From contig CAIXMG010000003.1 of the NCBI GenBank assembly GCA_903920485.1, forward strand, positions 1-11,586: a DNA stretch of 11,586 bases, read 5' to 3'. A model generated the notes under the pieces. That model searched no databases. It was not told where the DNA came from and worked only from the letters and a program-made list of their open reading frames with translations. The position numbers and the translations under genes are program-made. This document shows, piece after piece, positions 5,877 to 11,576 of this stretch (position 1 is its first letter; every line of letters begins with the position of its first letter). The DNA comes from an uncultured bacterium (GTDB lineage Bacteria > Patescibacteriota > Minisyncoccia > Phycocordibacterales > UBA1006).

Positions 5877-6464
5877 ATGGCAAACATCAATCACCCCATC
5901 CGAAAAGTAATGGCGAACCTGCTGCACGTGCTTCCCGCATTTTCAGACGACGCCGCATCGTCCGTGAACTGCATCATCGAACTGAATTCCGGCACTATCA
6001 ACAAATATGAATTGATCACCGAGACCGGTCACCTGAAGCTGGACCGCGTCGGGTATTCGTCGTTGGCCTATCCGTTCGCGTACGGAGCCATTCCCGGAAC
6101 CTGGGATCTGGACGGCGATCCGCTGGATGTCGAGATCGTCAACGTGACCGAACCGCTGGTTCCCGGATCGTTGGTTGAGGCCCGCATCATCGGCATCATG
6201 AAGTTCGAGGACGGCGGCGAGATCGACGACAAGGTCATCGCGGTCCTTAACAATGACAGGCGCATGGACCATATCACGTCCTACGAACAGCTGGGCGAGT
6301 ACTTCCAGAAGGAAACCACTCATTACTGGGAAATGTACAAGCATCTGAAGAAGCCAGGAACGGGCAAGGTCATGGGATTCTTCGACACCGCGGAAGCCGT
6401 CCGCGTCATCAAGGAATGCGAGGAGCGCTACGTGAAAGACATCGCTCCCAAAGTCCAGGAATAA
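5877..6464 (+). CDS. ppa: Inorganic pyrophosphatase, family I
   Basis: The product has 195 residues and is a soluble cytoplasmic enzyme that hydrolyses pyrophosphate to two phosphates, pulling DNA, RNA and protein synthesis forward. Family I signs are clear: NKYEL (42-46) and KLDR (54-57) for the substrate-binding region, YPFAYGAIPGT (65-75), then the signature DGDPLDV (79-85) with Asp79, Asp81 and Asp84 as Mg ligands. Further conserved positions are the acidic Asp117/Asp118 in EIDDKVIAV and HYWEMYKHLK (149-158). The length is normal for bacterial enzymes (about 170-200), with a slightly long N-terminus. It has its own promoter with no room for a leader and no Shine-Dalgarno, and a hairpin terminator 12 bases after TAA. 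It is a single-gene unit with no partner visible next to it. Confidence 0.95.
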   Translation: MANINHPIRKVMANLLHVLPAFSDDAASSVNCIIELNSGTINKYELITETGHLKLDRVGYSSLAYPFAYGAIPGTWDLDGDPLDVEIVNVTEPLVPGSLVEARIIGIMKFEDGGEIDDKVIAVLNNDRRMDHITSYEQLGEYFQKETTHYWEMYKHLKKPGTGKVMGFFDTAEAVRVIKECEERYVKDIAPKVQE

Positions 6465-6475
6465 TTCCCCAAAAG

Positions 6476-6502
6476 AAAAGGCCGACATCACGTCGGGCTT
6501 TT
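6476..6502. terminator. Bidirectional terminator between ppa and the converging hypothetical gene
   Basis: AAAAGGCCGAC (6476-6486) and GTCGGGCTTTT (6492-6502) pair with one mismatch around a 5-base loop. T-rich tails on both strands suit both converging genes. Confidence 0.8.
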
Positions 6503-6518
6503 TATTTTCTTTTGTGGT

Positions 6519-6926
6519 TTAGTCGGCAAGGACCGTCTCAAGCCTCTTGATTTCTTCCTCCATAATGTTCAGGGCATCCGTGGCACGCTTTCTCGGCATA
6601 GGATGCATTTCCTTTCCATGATAGATGAGAAGCTTCTTGAAACGCTCTACCGGCTTTTTCAAGCCTTGATACTCCTCCTCTCCCACGTCGTGAGGATTTT
6701 TCTTTGAGCTTTCCTCAACCAGAAGGAGGCATTCGTTGGCATGCTTCAGGAAGGGGTAGGTTTCCACTGTCGCTTTCACGAACAGGATGAACTCATTTCC
6801 ATTAACGAGGACGCCGGTCTTGATCTTACTCTCAACCCTCGGCTTCTTGTCTTTGCCCCTCTTTTTCTCTACCGCTTTTTGTTTCGCCTGCGGAATCGGC
6901 GTTTTGCTGGTGACTTTTCCGGACAT
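6519..6926 (-). CDS. Hypothetical basic protein with helical C-terminal part
   Basis: The product has 135 residues with no signal peptide or membrane segment. Residues 1-35 are Lys/Arg/Pro-rich and probably disordered (QKAVEKKRGKDKK). Residues 36-60 look like short strands (TGVLVNGNEFILFVKATVE). Residues 60-135 are charged and mostly helical (PVERFKKLLIYHGKEMHP, then ALNIMEEEIKRLETVL, possibly a short coiled coil). I recognise no family. A basic tail plus a helical body could bind nucleic acid or ribosomes, but nothing in the sequence proves it. What stands out is its promoter: a full consensus -35 and -10 (6973-7000), the strongest in the window, suggesting high expression. The ATG at 6926 follows a leader of about 40 bases without a Shine-Dalgarno. 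It ends in TAA at a shared terminator with ppa. Confidence 0.65.
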   Translation of the reverse strand: MSGKVTSKTPIPQAKQKAVEKKRGKDKKPRVESKIKTGVLVNGNEFILFVKATVETYPFLKHANECLLLVEESSKKNPHDVGEEEYQGLKKPVERFKKLLIYHGKEMHPMPRKRATDALNIMEEEIKRLETVLAD

Positions 6927-6972
6927 ACTTGCTTAAGTTTTAAGACTGTGAAATTAAAAAATGTACCCAGTT

Positions 6973-7000
6973 ATTATAAGTAATTATGTCGTTTTGTCAA
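6973..7000 (-). promoter_or_regulatory. Consensus sigma-70-type promoter of the hypothetical gene
   Basis: On the minus strand TTGACA (7000-6995), 16 bases, TATAAT (6978-6973): both hexamers are perfect. The start near 6966 gives a leader of about 40 A/T-rich bases. Confidence 0.85.
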
Positions 7001-7041
7001 CAATCTCTTCCCCTGCCCGCCATTCGTTATCCCCAACCCTC

Positions 7042-7070
7042 CTGACACCAAGTCGTTTGTGTGGTATGAT
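7042..7070 (+). promoter_or_regulatory. Promoter of the small exported protein at 7079 (leaderless)
   Basis: CTGACA (7042-7047), 17 bases, TATGAT (7065-7070) with TGG in front. The ATG at 7079 follows after 8 bases. Confidence 0.75.
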
Positions 7071-7078
7071 CAAGAAAC

Positions 7079-7390
7079 ATGAAGAAATTTAACCTCCTTA
7101 CGACATCCCTGGTCATCGCGGCAACGCTTCTGGCACCGATCGCCCTCGTTCACGCCGATGCTACGACGCCGGTTACTGCCCAGCCAGCAACCGTTTCCCT
7201 GACGGCCGATGCCAGCGTACCCGTTGCAACCGACCCCGCAGACGCCCCAGTCTTGTCGGATGCCGATCAGTTGGCAGCCTACCAGGCAGAGGAGCAGGAT
7301 TCCTCGACAGGATTCTTCACCCGGCTTATCCTCAAGTTCGAGATTCGTCAGCTGGAAAACCAGATCGCCATCAAAAAAGCCCTGCAATAG
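7079..7390 (+). CDS. Small exported Ala/Thr/Pro-rich protein, function unknown
   Basis: The product has 103 residues. The signal peptide (MKKFNLLTT, hydrophobic core, cut after VHA at residue 26) starts exactly where a leaderless promoter predicts. The mature protein has a low-complexity acidic Ala/Thr/Val/Pro segment (about 27-70), probably extended. A C-terminal amphipathic helix follows (about 77-101, FFTRLILKFEIRQLENQI), which could lie on a membrane or pair with a partner. No Cys and no anchor motif. I recognise no family. The last codons and the TAG form the left arm and loop of the terminator hairpin, so coding and termination signals overlap. Confidence 0.65.
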   Translation: MKKFNLLTTSLVIAATLLAPIALVHADATTPVTAQPATVSLTADASVPVATDPADAPVLSDADQLAAYQAEEQDSSTGFFTRLILKFEIRQLENQIAIKKALQ

Positions 7391-7398
7391 GGGCTTTT
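7375..7398. terminator. Bidirectional terminator overlapping both coding ends
   Basis: AAAAGCCC (7375-7382) pairs perfectly with GGGCTTTT (7391-7398) around an 8-base loop, with T-rich tails. It covers the last codons and TAG of the small exported protein and reaches into the TAA of the dapD remnant on the other strand. Confidence 0.8.
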
Positions 7399-7882
7399 AT
7401 TTTCTCAGATCCTCCGCGATCCGAGTCTTCGACGCTGCCCGCTCATCGACATCCTTTATGATTTCGACACAAGGTCGCATCAGACCGATCGTTGCCCAAG
7501 TATCAACCATCGTTTCGTCGCCCACATAAGAACCCATGTTCACAAACGATGGCATAAGTACTACTCCATCACCAATATGGCATCCGGCACGCACCAAAGA
7601 TACTGCAAGCTTTCTGATTTTGCGCTGATGCTTGTCTGATATTTCCTGGAGGTCAGCAAGCTGAAATCCATACTCCTTGGCCCTAAAGCAGAGCGAAATC
7701 GCATCGATGATCCAAGGATTCGAAACCCACACCCCATCATTCGATGGGCCAGCAAGCCGAAGCGTGCCCGCTTCCAGCTGTTCAATCACCTGATAAAGGA
7801 CTTGGTGACTTTCAACATGTTCAAGAAGCGAGGGATCCTCGCCGAATTCCTTAACTTTTTCTTTCATGATGTCTGCATTCAT
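7397..7882 (-). pseudogene. dapD: Truncated dapD (tetrahydrodipicolinate N-succinyltransferase), lacks most of the beta-helix
   Basis: DapD transfers succinyl from succinyl-CoA to tetrahydrodipicolinate in the lysine/diaminopimelate pathway. Residues 1-133 fit the N-terminal part: VNQVI-like helix (YQVIEQLEAGTLRLA, 30-44), WVSNPWIIDAISLCFR (52-67, cf. the WLKKAVLLSFR of DapD), then the first hexapeptide coils VLMPSFVNMGSYVGDETMVDTWATIG (108-133). At that point a normal enzyme (about 270 residues) continues with the rest of the left-handed beta-helix that carries the succinyl-CoA site. Here an unrelated, helical-looking 28-residue tail (134-161) ends at TAA 7397. The other frames downstream do not hold the missing part, so this is a 3' deletion rather than a simple frameshift. 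The product is probably inactive, though the 5' end and promoter look intact. Confidence 0.7.
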
Positions 7883-7888
7883 ACACCA

Positions 7889-7894
7889 AGGATA
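7889..7894 (-). promoter_or_regulatory. Possible extended -10 box of the dapD remnant
   Basis: On the minus strand TGG-TATCCT (-10 at 7894-7889) lies 6 bases before the ATG at 7882. There is no good -35 box. The spacing matches the other leaderless genes here. Confidence 0.4.
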
Positions 7895-7909
7895 CCATAG
7901 TACGGCATC

Positions 7910-7937
7910 TTGTTTTTTGCCTCACATCTGGTACAGT
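7910..7937 (+). promoter_or_regulatory. Promoter of tig (leaderless)
   Basis: TTGTTT (7910-7915), 16 bases, TACAGT (7932-7937) with TGG in front (extended -10). The ATG at 7947 follows after 9 bases. It is divergent from the dapD start region. Confidence 0.6.
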
Positions 7938-7946
7938 GACAGCACT

Positions 7947-9008
7947 ATGTCAAAACCAACCATCACAAAACTTGAAAAATCAAAGGTTGAAATCAAGGCG
8001 ACGATTCCCGCCGAAAAATTCGATTCGTACCGAACCAAGGCCCTTGAAAACATCGGCAAGAACGCAAAAGTCGACGGGTTCCGACCGGGACACGTTCCTG
8101 CAAACGTCGTTGAAAAACAGTTCGGCGAGGGCAGCATCCTTGATGAAATGGCGCAGTTGGCCATCATGGAGGCATATCCGACGATCCTTACCGAGAACAA
8201 GATCGACGCGATTGGGCGACCGGAAATCTCGCTTACCAAAGTCGCCCTTGGGAACGATTTGGAATTCACGATCACGACCGCCGTTCTCCCCACGATCGAA
8301 CTTGCCGATTACAAAAAGATTGCCAAGGATGTCGCAAAGACCGCAGCCGACGCGACCGTGGAAGAATCGGAGATCGACGCGGCACTCCTCGAATTGCGAC
8401 AGATGCGCGCCCACAGCGAAATGCACGAGGCCGGCATCGAGCACCACGAGCACGACCACACGAAGATGGAAGAAAAAAATCTTCCCGAACTGAATGACGA
8501 ATTTGTAAAAACGATGGGCAAGTTCGAGGGTGTCGAGGACTTCAAGACCAAGCTCCGCGAAAACTTACTGAAGGAAAAGCAGGCGAAGGAACTCGAAAAG
8601 CGACGCATCGCATTGATCGACGGCATCGTTGACGGCTCCACGATCGACCTTCCTGACATGCTTGTCGATTTCGAAATCGACAAGATGATGCAGCAGTTCG
8701 TCCACGACATCTCCATGATGGGCATGACGATGGAGGACTATCTCAAACGCATCGAGAAGACCGAAGAAGATCTTAAGAAGGACTGGTACGACAATGCTGT
8801 GAAGCGCGCGAAGATGCAGCTCATCCTCGACGAGATCTCGACCAAGGAAAAACTTCTGCCATCAGACCAGGAAGTCCAGGCCGAGACGGAAAAGATCCTC
8901 GAGATGTATAAGGACCAAAAAGACCTTTCTGAAGACCGAGTACGAACGTATGTCACCCAGATTCTGACGAACGCGAAGGTGTTTGAGTATTTGGAAGGAA
9001 CGAAGTAA
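7947..9008 (+). CDS. tig: Trigger factor without the PPIase (FKBP) domain
   Basis: The product has 353 residues from the ATG at 7947. An in-frame ATG at 7866 adds 27 residues unlike the family and lies upstream of the promoter. Trigger factor is the ribosome-bound chaperone at the polypeptide exit. The N-terminal ribosome-binding domain (about 1-115) carries the signature GFRPGHVP (44-51), with His where many homologues have Lys. In a full-length protein (about 430 residues) the FKBP-type prolyl isomerase follows at about 150-245. Here that place holds only a His-rich linker (157-171, MHEAGIEHHEHDH). The C-terminal substrate-cradle domain then resumes (about 180-350: NDEFVKTMGKFEGVEDFK, the LPDML helix, DEISTKEKLLPSDQEV). 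It can therefore bind ribosomes and hold nascent chains but should not isomerise prolines. It is a single-gene unit ending in TAA with a hairpin. clpP follows nearby, as in the common tig-clpP pairing, but with a reversed gene in between. Confidence 0.93.
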   Translation: MSKPTITKLEKSKVEIKATIPAEKFDSYRTKALENIGKNAKVDGFRPGHVPANVVEKQFGEGSILDEMAQLAIMEAYPTILTENKIDAIGRPEISLTKVALGNDLEFTITTAVLPTIELADYKKIAKDVAKTAADATVEESEIDAALLELRQMRAHSEMHEAGIEHHEHDHTKMEEKNLPELNDEFVKTMGKFEGVEDFKTKLRENLLKEKQAKELEKRRIALIDGIVDGSTIDLPDMLVDFEIDKMMQQFVHDISMMGMTMEDYLKRIEKTEEDLKKDWYDNAVKRAKMQLILDEISTKEKLLPSDQEVQAETEKILEMYKDQKDLSEDRVRTYVTQILTNAKVFEYLEGTK

Positions 9009-9011
9009 AAA

Positions 9012-9045
9012 GAAGCCCCGAACATTGCTGTTCGGGGTCTTTTTT
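9012..9045. terminator. Bidirectional terminator between tig and the lipoprotein gene
   Basis: CCCCGAAC (9016-9023) and GTTCGGGG (9030-9037) pair perfectly around a 6-base loop, followed by TTTTTT on the plus strand. The A-rich left flank gives a T-rich tail on the minus strand for the converging lipoprotein gene. Confidence 0.85.
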
Positions 9046-9063
9046 AAGTTGTTAGAAAATTAA

Positions 9064-9690
9064 TTACTTGTACGTCTCCTCAATGGCAAGGGTGATCTTT
9101 CTGGATTGAAGCTCGCCATGGGGAGCCAGGATGCTGTCAGACGTACCACCTGTGTTGCTGACAACAGTTGATGAAGGCTGTACCTGGGGAGGCTTTGAAA
9201 AAAGTTCCTGGAAAAACCTGAAGATCGCATATCCTATTGCTATTGCGGCTGCAAAGCAGATACATCCTATCACAAAGTACAGTAGCGCCTTTAGCAGTGA
9301 GCACAGCCAGTCAGGCATTGACCAGTCAAAACTTGATTTAGAGGGACTCTCTGTCTGTGCTGGAGGGGTTGCCACCTCAGATTGTGGTGCTGTACTGTCA
9401 GGTAGGGTCACGGTACCGAGCGGTGCACCCTCGAGTTTGAGACGGATCTTAAGGGTGTCAGGCTTACCTGGCTTGTAAGCGAGGTAACTGCCATTTTTCC
9501 CGTCACAGCTTGTATAAGACTTCGGCTGCTGGTCACAGGATGTCTGCGGGATGCAGAGGGTCGTATCTTTACCGGCACCATGAGCATCCTCATAGGTTAG
9601 TGTCTTTTTATGGTCACCAGAACATGAGGACAGGGACAGGACGAATGCGAGTGCCAAGGTCGCGAGGATGGCAGCTGAATTTCTTTTCAT
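9064..9690 (-). CDS. Lipoprotein with a second, internal transmembrane helix, function unknown
   Basis: The product has 208 residues from the ATG at 9690, chosen because it opens a lipoprotein signal (MKRNSAAIL, hydrophobic core, lipobox LSSC with Cys23). An in-frame ATG at 9759 overlaps the promoter -10 and is rejected. After lipidation comes an exported domain (about 24-98) with four more Cys (46, 52, 62 and one more at 130 near the membrane) and GKPDTLKIRLKLEG. A Pro/Ser/Thr linker (about 99-122) follows, then one strong hydrophobic helix (about 132-158, LLKALLYFVIGCICFAAAIA). A polar tail (about 165-208) follows. With a lipid anchor outside and a helix through the membrane, the tail should end in the cytoplasm. 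I recognise no family. Codon and base use look less CG-rich than in tig and clpP on either side, which hints at separate origin. It ends in TAA. Confidence 0.7.
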   Translation of the reverse strand: MKRNSAAILATLALAFVLSLSSCSGDHKKTLTYEDAHGAGKDTTLCIPQTSCDQQPKSYTSCDGKNGSYLAYKPGKPDTLKIRLKLEGAPLGTVTLPDSTAPQSEVATPPAQTESPSKSSFDWSMPDWLCSLLKALLYFVIGCICFAAAIAIGYAIFRFFQELFSKPPQVQPSSTVVSNTGGTSDSILAPHGELQSRKITLAIEETYK

Positions 9691-9757
9691 TGCTTTAAGT
9701 ATTTGGTTGTAAGGTGCACTGATTAATCCCGTTCGGGCAGAAATCGTTGCTGGGTAC

Positions 9758-9786
9758 ATGATAGCATACTAATTATTATATGTCAA
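9758..9786 (-). promoter_or_regulatory. Strong promoter of the lipoprotein gene
   Basis: On the minus strand TTGACA (9786-9781), 17 bases, TGC-TATCAT (-10 at 9763-9758): consensus -35, optimal spacer and extended -10. The start near 9751 gives a leader of about 60 bases before the ATG at 9690. Confidence 0.8.
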
Positions 9787-9819
9787 GTACACCCTTATTA
9801 TTCCTTTATTTTCATGTGC

Positions 9820-9825
9820 TATACT
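9820..9825 (+). promoter_or_regulatory. Probable extended -10 box of clpP
   Basis: TGC-TATACT (9820-9825) is a good extended -10 without a clear -35. Transcription would start near 9832 and give a leader of about 70 pyrimidine-rich bases with no Shine-Dalgarno before the ATG at 9903. It is divergent from the lipoprotein promoter. Confidence 0.55.
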
Positions 9826-9902
9826 TGATGCACCTCCCGATCGACTGAATTTTCTGTATCTCCTTACTTTTTATTGTTACCTTATCTGAAACTATCCAAC
9901 TT

Positions 9903-10487
9903 ATGTCATACCTGGTACCCACCGTCCTCGAAAAGACCCCCATGGGCGAACGCGCCTATGATATTTACTCACGACTGCTGAAAGAACGCATTATTTTCCT
10001 GGCCGGTCCGATTAATGACGATGTCGCCAATATTGTCATTGCCCAGCTGATCTTCCTTGAAAATGACGACAACAAGAAAGATATCACCCTTTACGTTAAT
10101 TCCCCCGGCGGTTCGATCAGCTCAGGAATGGCAATCATCGACACCATGAACTTTCTGAAATGTGACGTTTCAACCGTTTGTGTCGGAATGGCGGCATCCA
10201 TGGGCGCGATGATTCTGTCGGAAGGGGCGAAAGGAAAACGATTTGTCCTTCCCCATTCCGAAGTCATGATCCATCAGCCATTGACTGGTGTTGAAGGCCA
10301 GGCTTCTGACATCGCGATCGTTGCAGAACAGATCCTGAAGAGCAAGAATATGCTCTATCAGATTCTCTCCAAGAATACCGGTAAAAGCTTGGCGCAGATC
10401 GAGAAGGATGCAGATCGAAATTTCTGGTTGCATGGCGAGGAAGCCGTGAAATACGGCATCGCTGACAAGATGATCAGCAAGCGATAA
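9903..10487 (+). CDS. clpP: ATP-dependent Clp protease proteolytic subunit ClpP (Asn in place of triad Asp)
   Basis: The product has 194 residues, the usual length. ClpP forms the tetradecameric chamber that degrades proteins unfolded by ClpX or ClpC/A in the cytoplasm. Visible family marks: RAYDIYSRLLKERIIFLAGPI (17-37), YVNSPGGSISSGMAI (64-78, oxyanion region), catalytic Ser99 in GMAASMGA, and catalytic His124 in VMIHQP. The third triad position is unusual. The family's DRD of 'IExDxDRDxF' aligns without gaps to IEKDADRNFW (166-175), so residue 173 is Asn instead of Asp. Listeria ClpP1 is a known ClpP with Asn at this site and a lower or conditional activity. The gene lies about 900 bases after tig, but clpX is not next to it: a converging transglycosylase gene follows. 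It ends in TAA with a terminator 12 bases on. Confidence 0.95.
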   Translation: MSYLVPTVLEKTPMGERAYDIYSRLLKERIIFLAGPINDDVANIVIAQLIFLENDDNKKDITLYVNSPGGSISSGMAIIDTMNFLKCDVSTVCVGMAASMGAMILSEGAKGKRFVLPHSEVMIHQPLTGVEGQASDIAIVAEQILKSKNMLYQILSKNTGKSLAQIEKDADRNFWLHGEEAVKYGIADKMISKR

Positions 10488-10498
10488 GTTTCCACTAA

Positions 10499-10526
10499 AA
10501 AAGTCCCGACGTGAATCGGGGCTTTT
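10499..10526. terminator. Bidirectional terminator between clpP and the transglycosylase gene
   Basis: AAAAGTCCCGA (10499-10509) and TCGGGGCTTTT (10516-10526) pair over 11 positions (one G-T) around a 6-base loop. The right arm overlaps two bases of the TAA (10527-10525) of the minus-strand gene. Confidence 0.85.
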
Positions 10527-11436
10527 ACTTGCAAAGCGGTTTGAGGATTTTCGTTTTTGAGACGATGATCTTTTCAAACCCTTCTTTGGCTTTTTTTGAG
10601 TTTTTGATCACGTACCTGGGAAGTTTCTGATACTTCGCAAGACCGTAATTGTAATTTTGCTGACGGCATATCTGAAGATACCGCTGGAAGCTGGACGGCT
10701 TGCCGTTGATCACGTACCCTTTGTTCAGCCTGTTGAAAAGGCTTTCAGCTTGGGCAAGCGCGGAAGGATTTCGCAAATATGCTGCATACAAGGAGATGTG
10801 CTCCAGGTACTTTTCATAATTGTGGCTCCCTGCATAACGACAGACTGCTGATTGCAATGGCGTCATTCCCTTGATTGGGGGAAGTGCCAAGTAATAGGCG
10901 ACCATCCTTCCTGCGGCATCCACATTAAGGACCGGATGCAAGCGATCGTCATAGCGATACACCTTTCGGCGGTCGTAATGATTTTCATCAAGGAGCTCCT
11001 CCAATCCCTTCGAGTGTTTCCTGCAGACCATCTTGTCACATCCACCGTATGTGGTCAGGCCGAATTCAACGGCGTTGACCGGCTGCATATGGATAAGACC
11101 GAATCCCCCATCGCTATGAGCGTTGGGCAGAAGATCAGCGCCCGTCGTTTCTTCCATGATCATGGCAAGCAGGATGCAGTGAGGAAGGTTGTACCTGGCC
11201 TCGACGGCATCCGTGATGTTTTTGAAACGGAGCGTGCGAATGATCTTGCCGCACGTGTTGTCAGCACCGTACTTGGTAATGCCTCCAGGTAAGTCAAGGT
11301 CCTGAATATCAGGGTCTGCGTATACCTGAGTAAAACCAAGTTTCGGCTTCATAATTTTGAGTTCCCCCAGAGTAATCGTTTGCGAAACGGAACTCAGGGA
11401 AACCGCTGCGAAAAGGAGCGCGAATGTGAGTTTCAT
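10525..11436 (-). CDS. Secreted lytic transglycosylase-like protein (SLT fold)
   Basis: The product has 303 residues. The N-terminal signal peptide (MKLTFALLFAAVSLSSVS, about 1-19, no lipobox) sends it to the cell wall side. The central domain (about 78-225) has the SLT order of motifs: LPHCILLAMIMEET with the probable catalytic Glu96 (Glu95 is the alternative), GGFGLIHMQP (110-119, equal to the family's GxxGLMQ(L/I)xP), and RYAGSHNYEKYLEHI (200-214, equal to the YNAGxxxVxxYL motif). Such enzymes cleave glycan strands of peptidoglycan to 1,6-anhydro ends. Two Cys pairs (62/87 and 133/138) might form disulfides. The last 80 residues (QRYLQICRQQNYNYG, then a Lys-rich end) are unassigned; the basic tail could bind the wall. 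A short YAGS instead of YNAG and the double Glu leave some doubt about activity. It ends in TAA inside the shared hairpin. Confidence 0.8.
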   Translation of the reverse strand: MKLTFALLFAAVSLSSVSQTITLGELKIMKPKLGFTQVYADPDIQDLDLPGGITKYGADNTCGKIIRTLRFKNITDAVEARYNLPHCILLAMIMEETTGADLLPNAHSDGGFGLIHMQPVNAVEFGLTTYGGCDKMVCRKHSKGLEELLDENHYDRRKVYRYDDRLHPVLNVDAAGRMVAYYLALPPIKGMTPLQSAVCRYAGSHNYEKYLEHISLYAAYLRNPSALAQAESLFNRLNKGYVINGKPSSFQRYLQICRQQNYNYGLAKYQKLPRYVIKNSKKAKEGFEKIIVSKTKILKPLCK

Positions 11437-11485
11437 TTCTTAAATGATTTAGGTGAAAAAAATAAATGAACTAAGGTATAAGGTA

Positions 11486-11514
11486 AGAATATCATATATC
11501 TTTATATAAGTCAA
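11486..11514 (-). promoter_or_regulatory. Promoter of the transglycosylase gene
   Basis: On the minus strand TTGACT (11514-11509), 17 bases, TGA-TATTCT (-10 at 11491-11486). The start near 11479 gives a leader of about 43 A/T-rich bases before the ATG at 11436. Confidence 0.65.
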
Positions 11515-11548
11515 GTATCTCCGCTTTATCTTTTGTTTATAACCGTCC

Positions 11549-11576
11549 TTGCAAAAGGTATTACTTTGTTTATACT
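11549..11576 (+). promoter_or_regulatory. Plus-strand promoter for a gene beyond the right edge
   Basis: TTGCAA (11549-11554), 16 bases, TATACT (11571-11576). No plus-strand gene begins inside the window after it, so it should serve the next gene to the right. Confidence 0.55.

Noticed and set aside
5943..6491. Minus-strand frame of 182 codons opposite ppa
   Set aside because: Antisense shadow of an unmistakable family I pyrophosphatase; low-complexity Asp/Val/Leu product.
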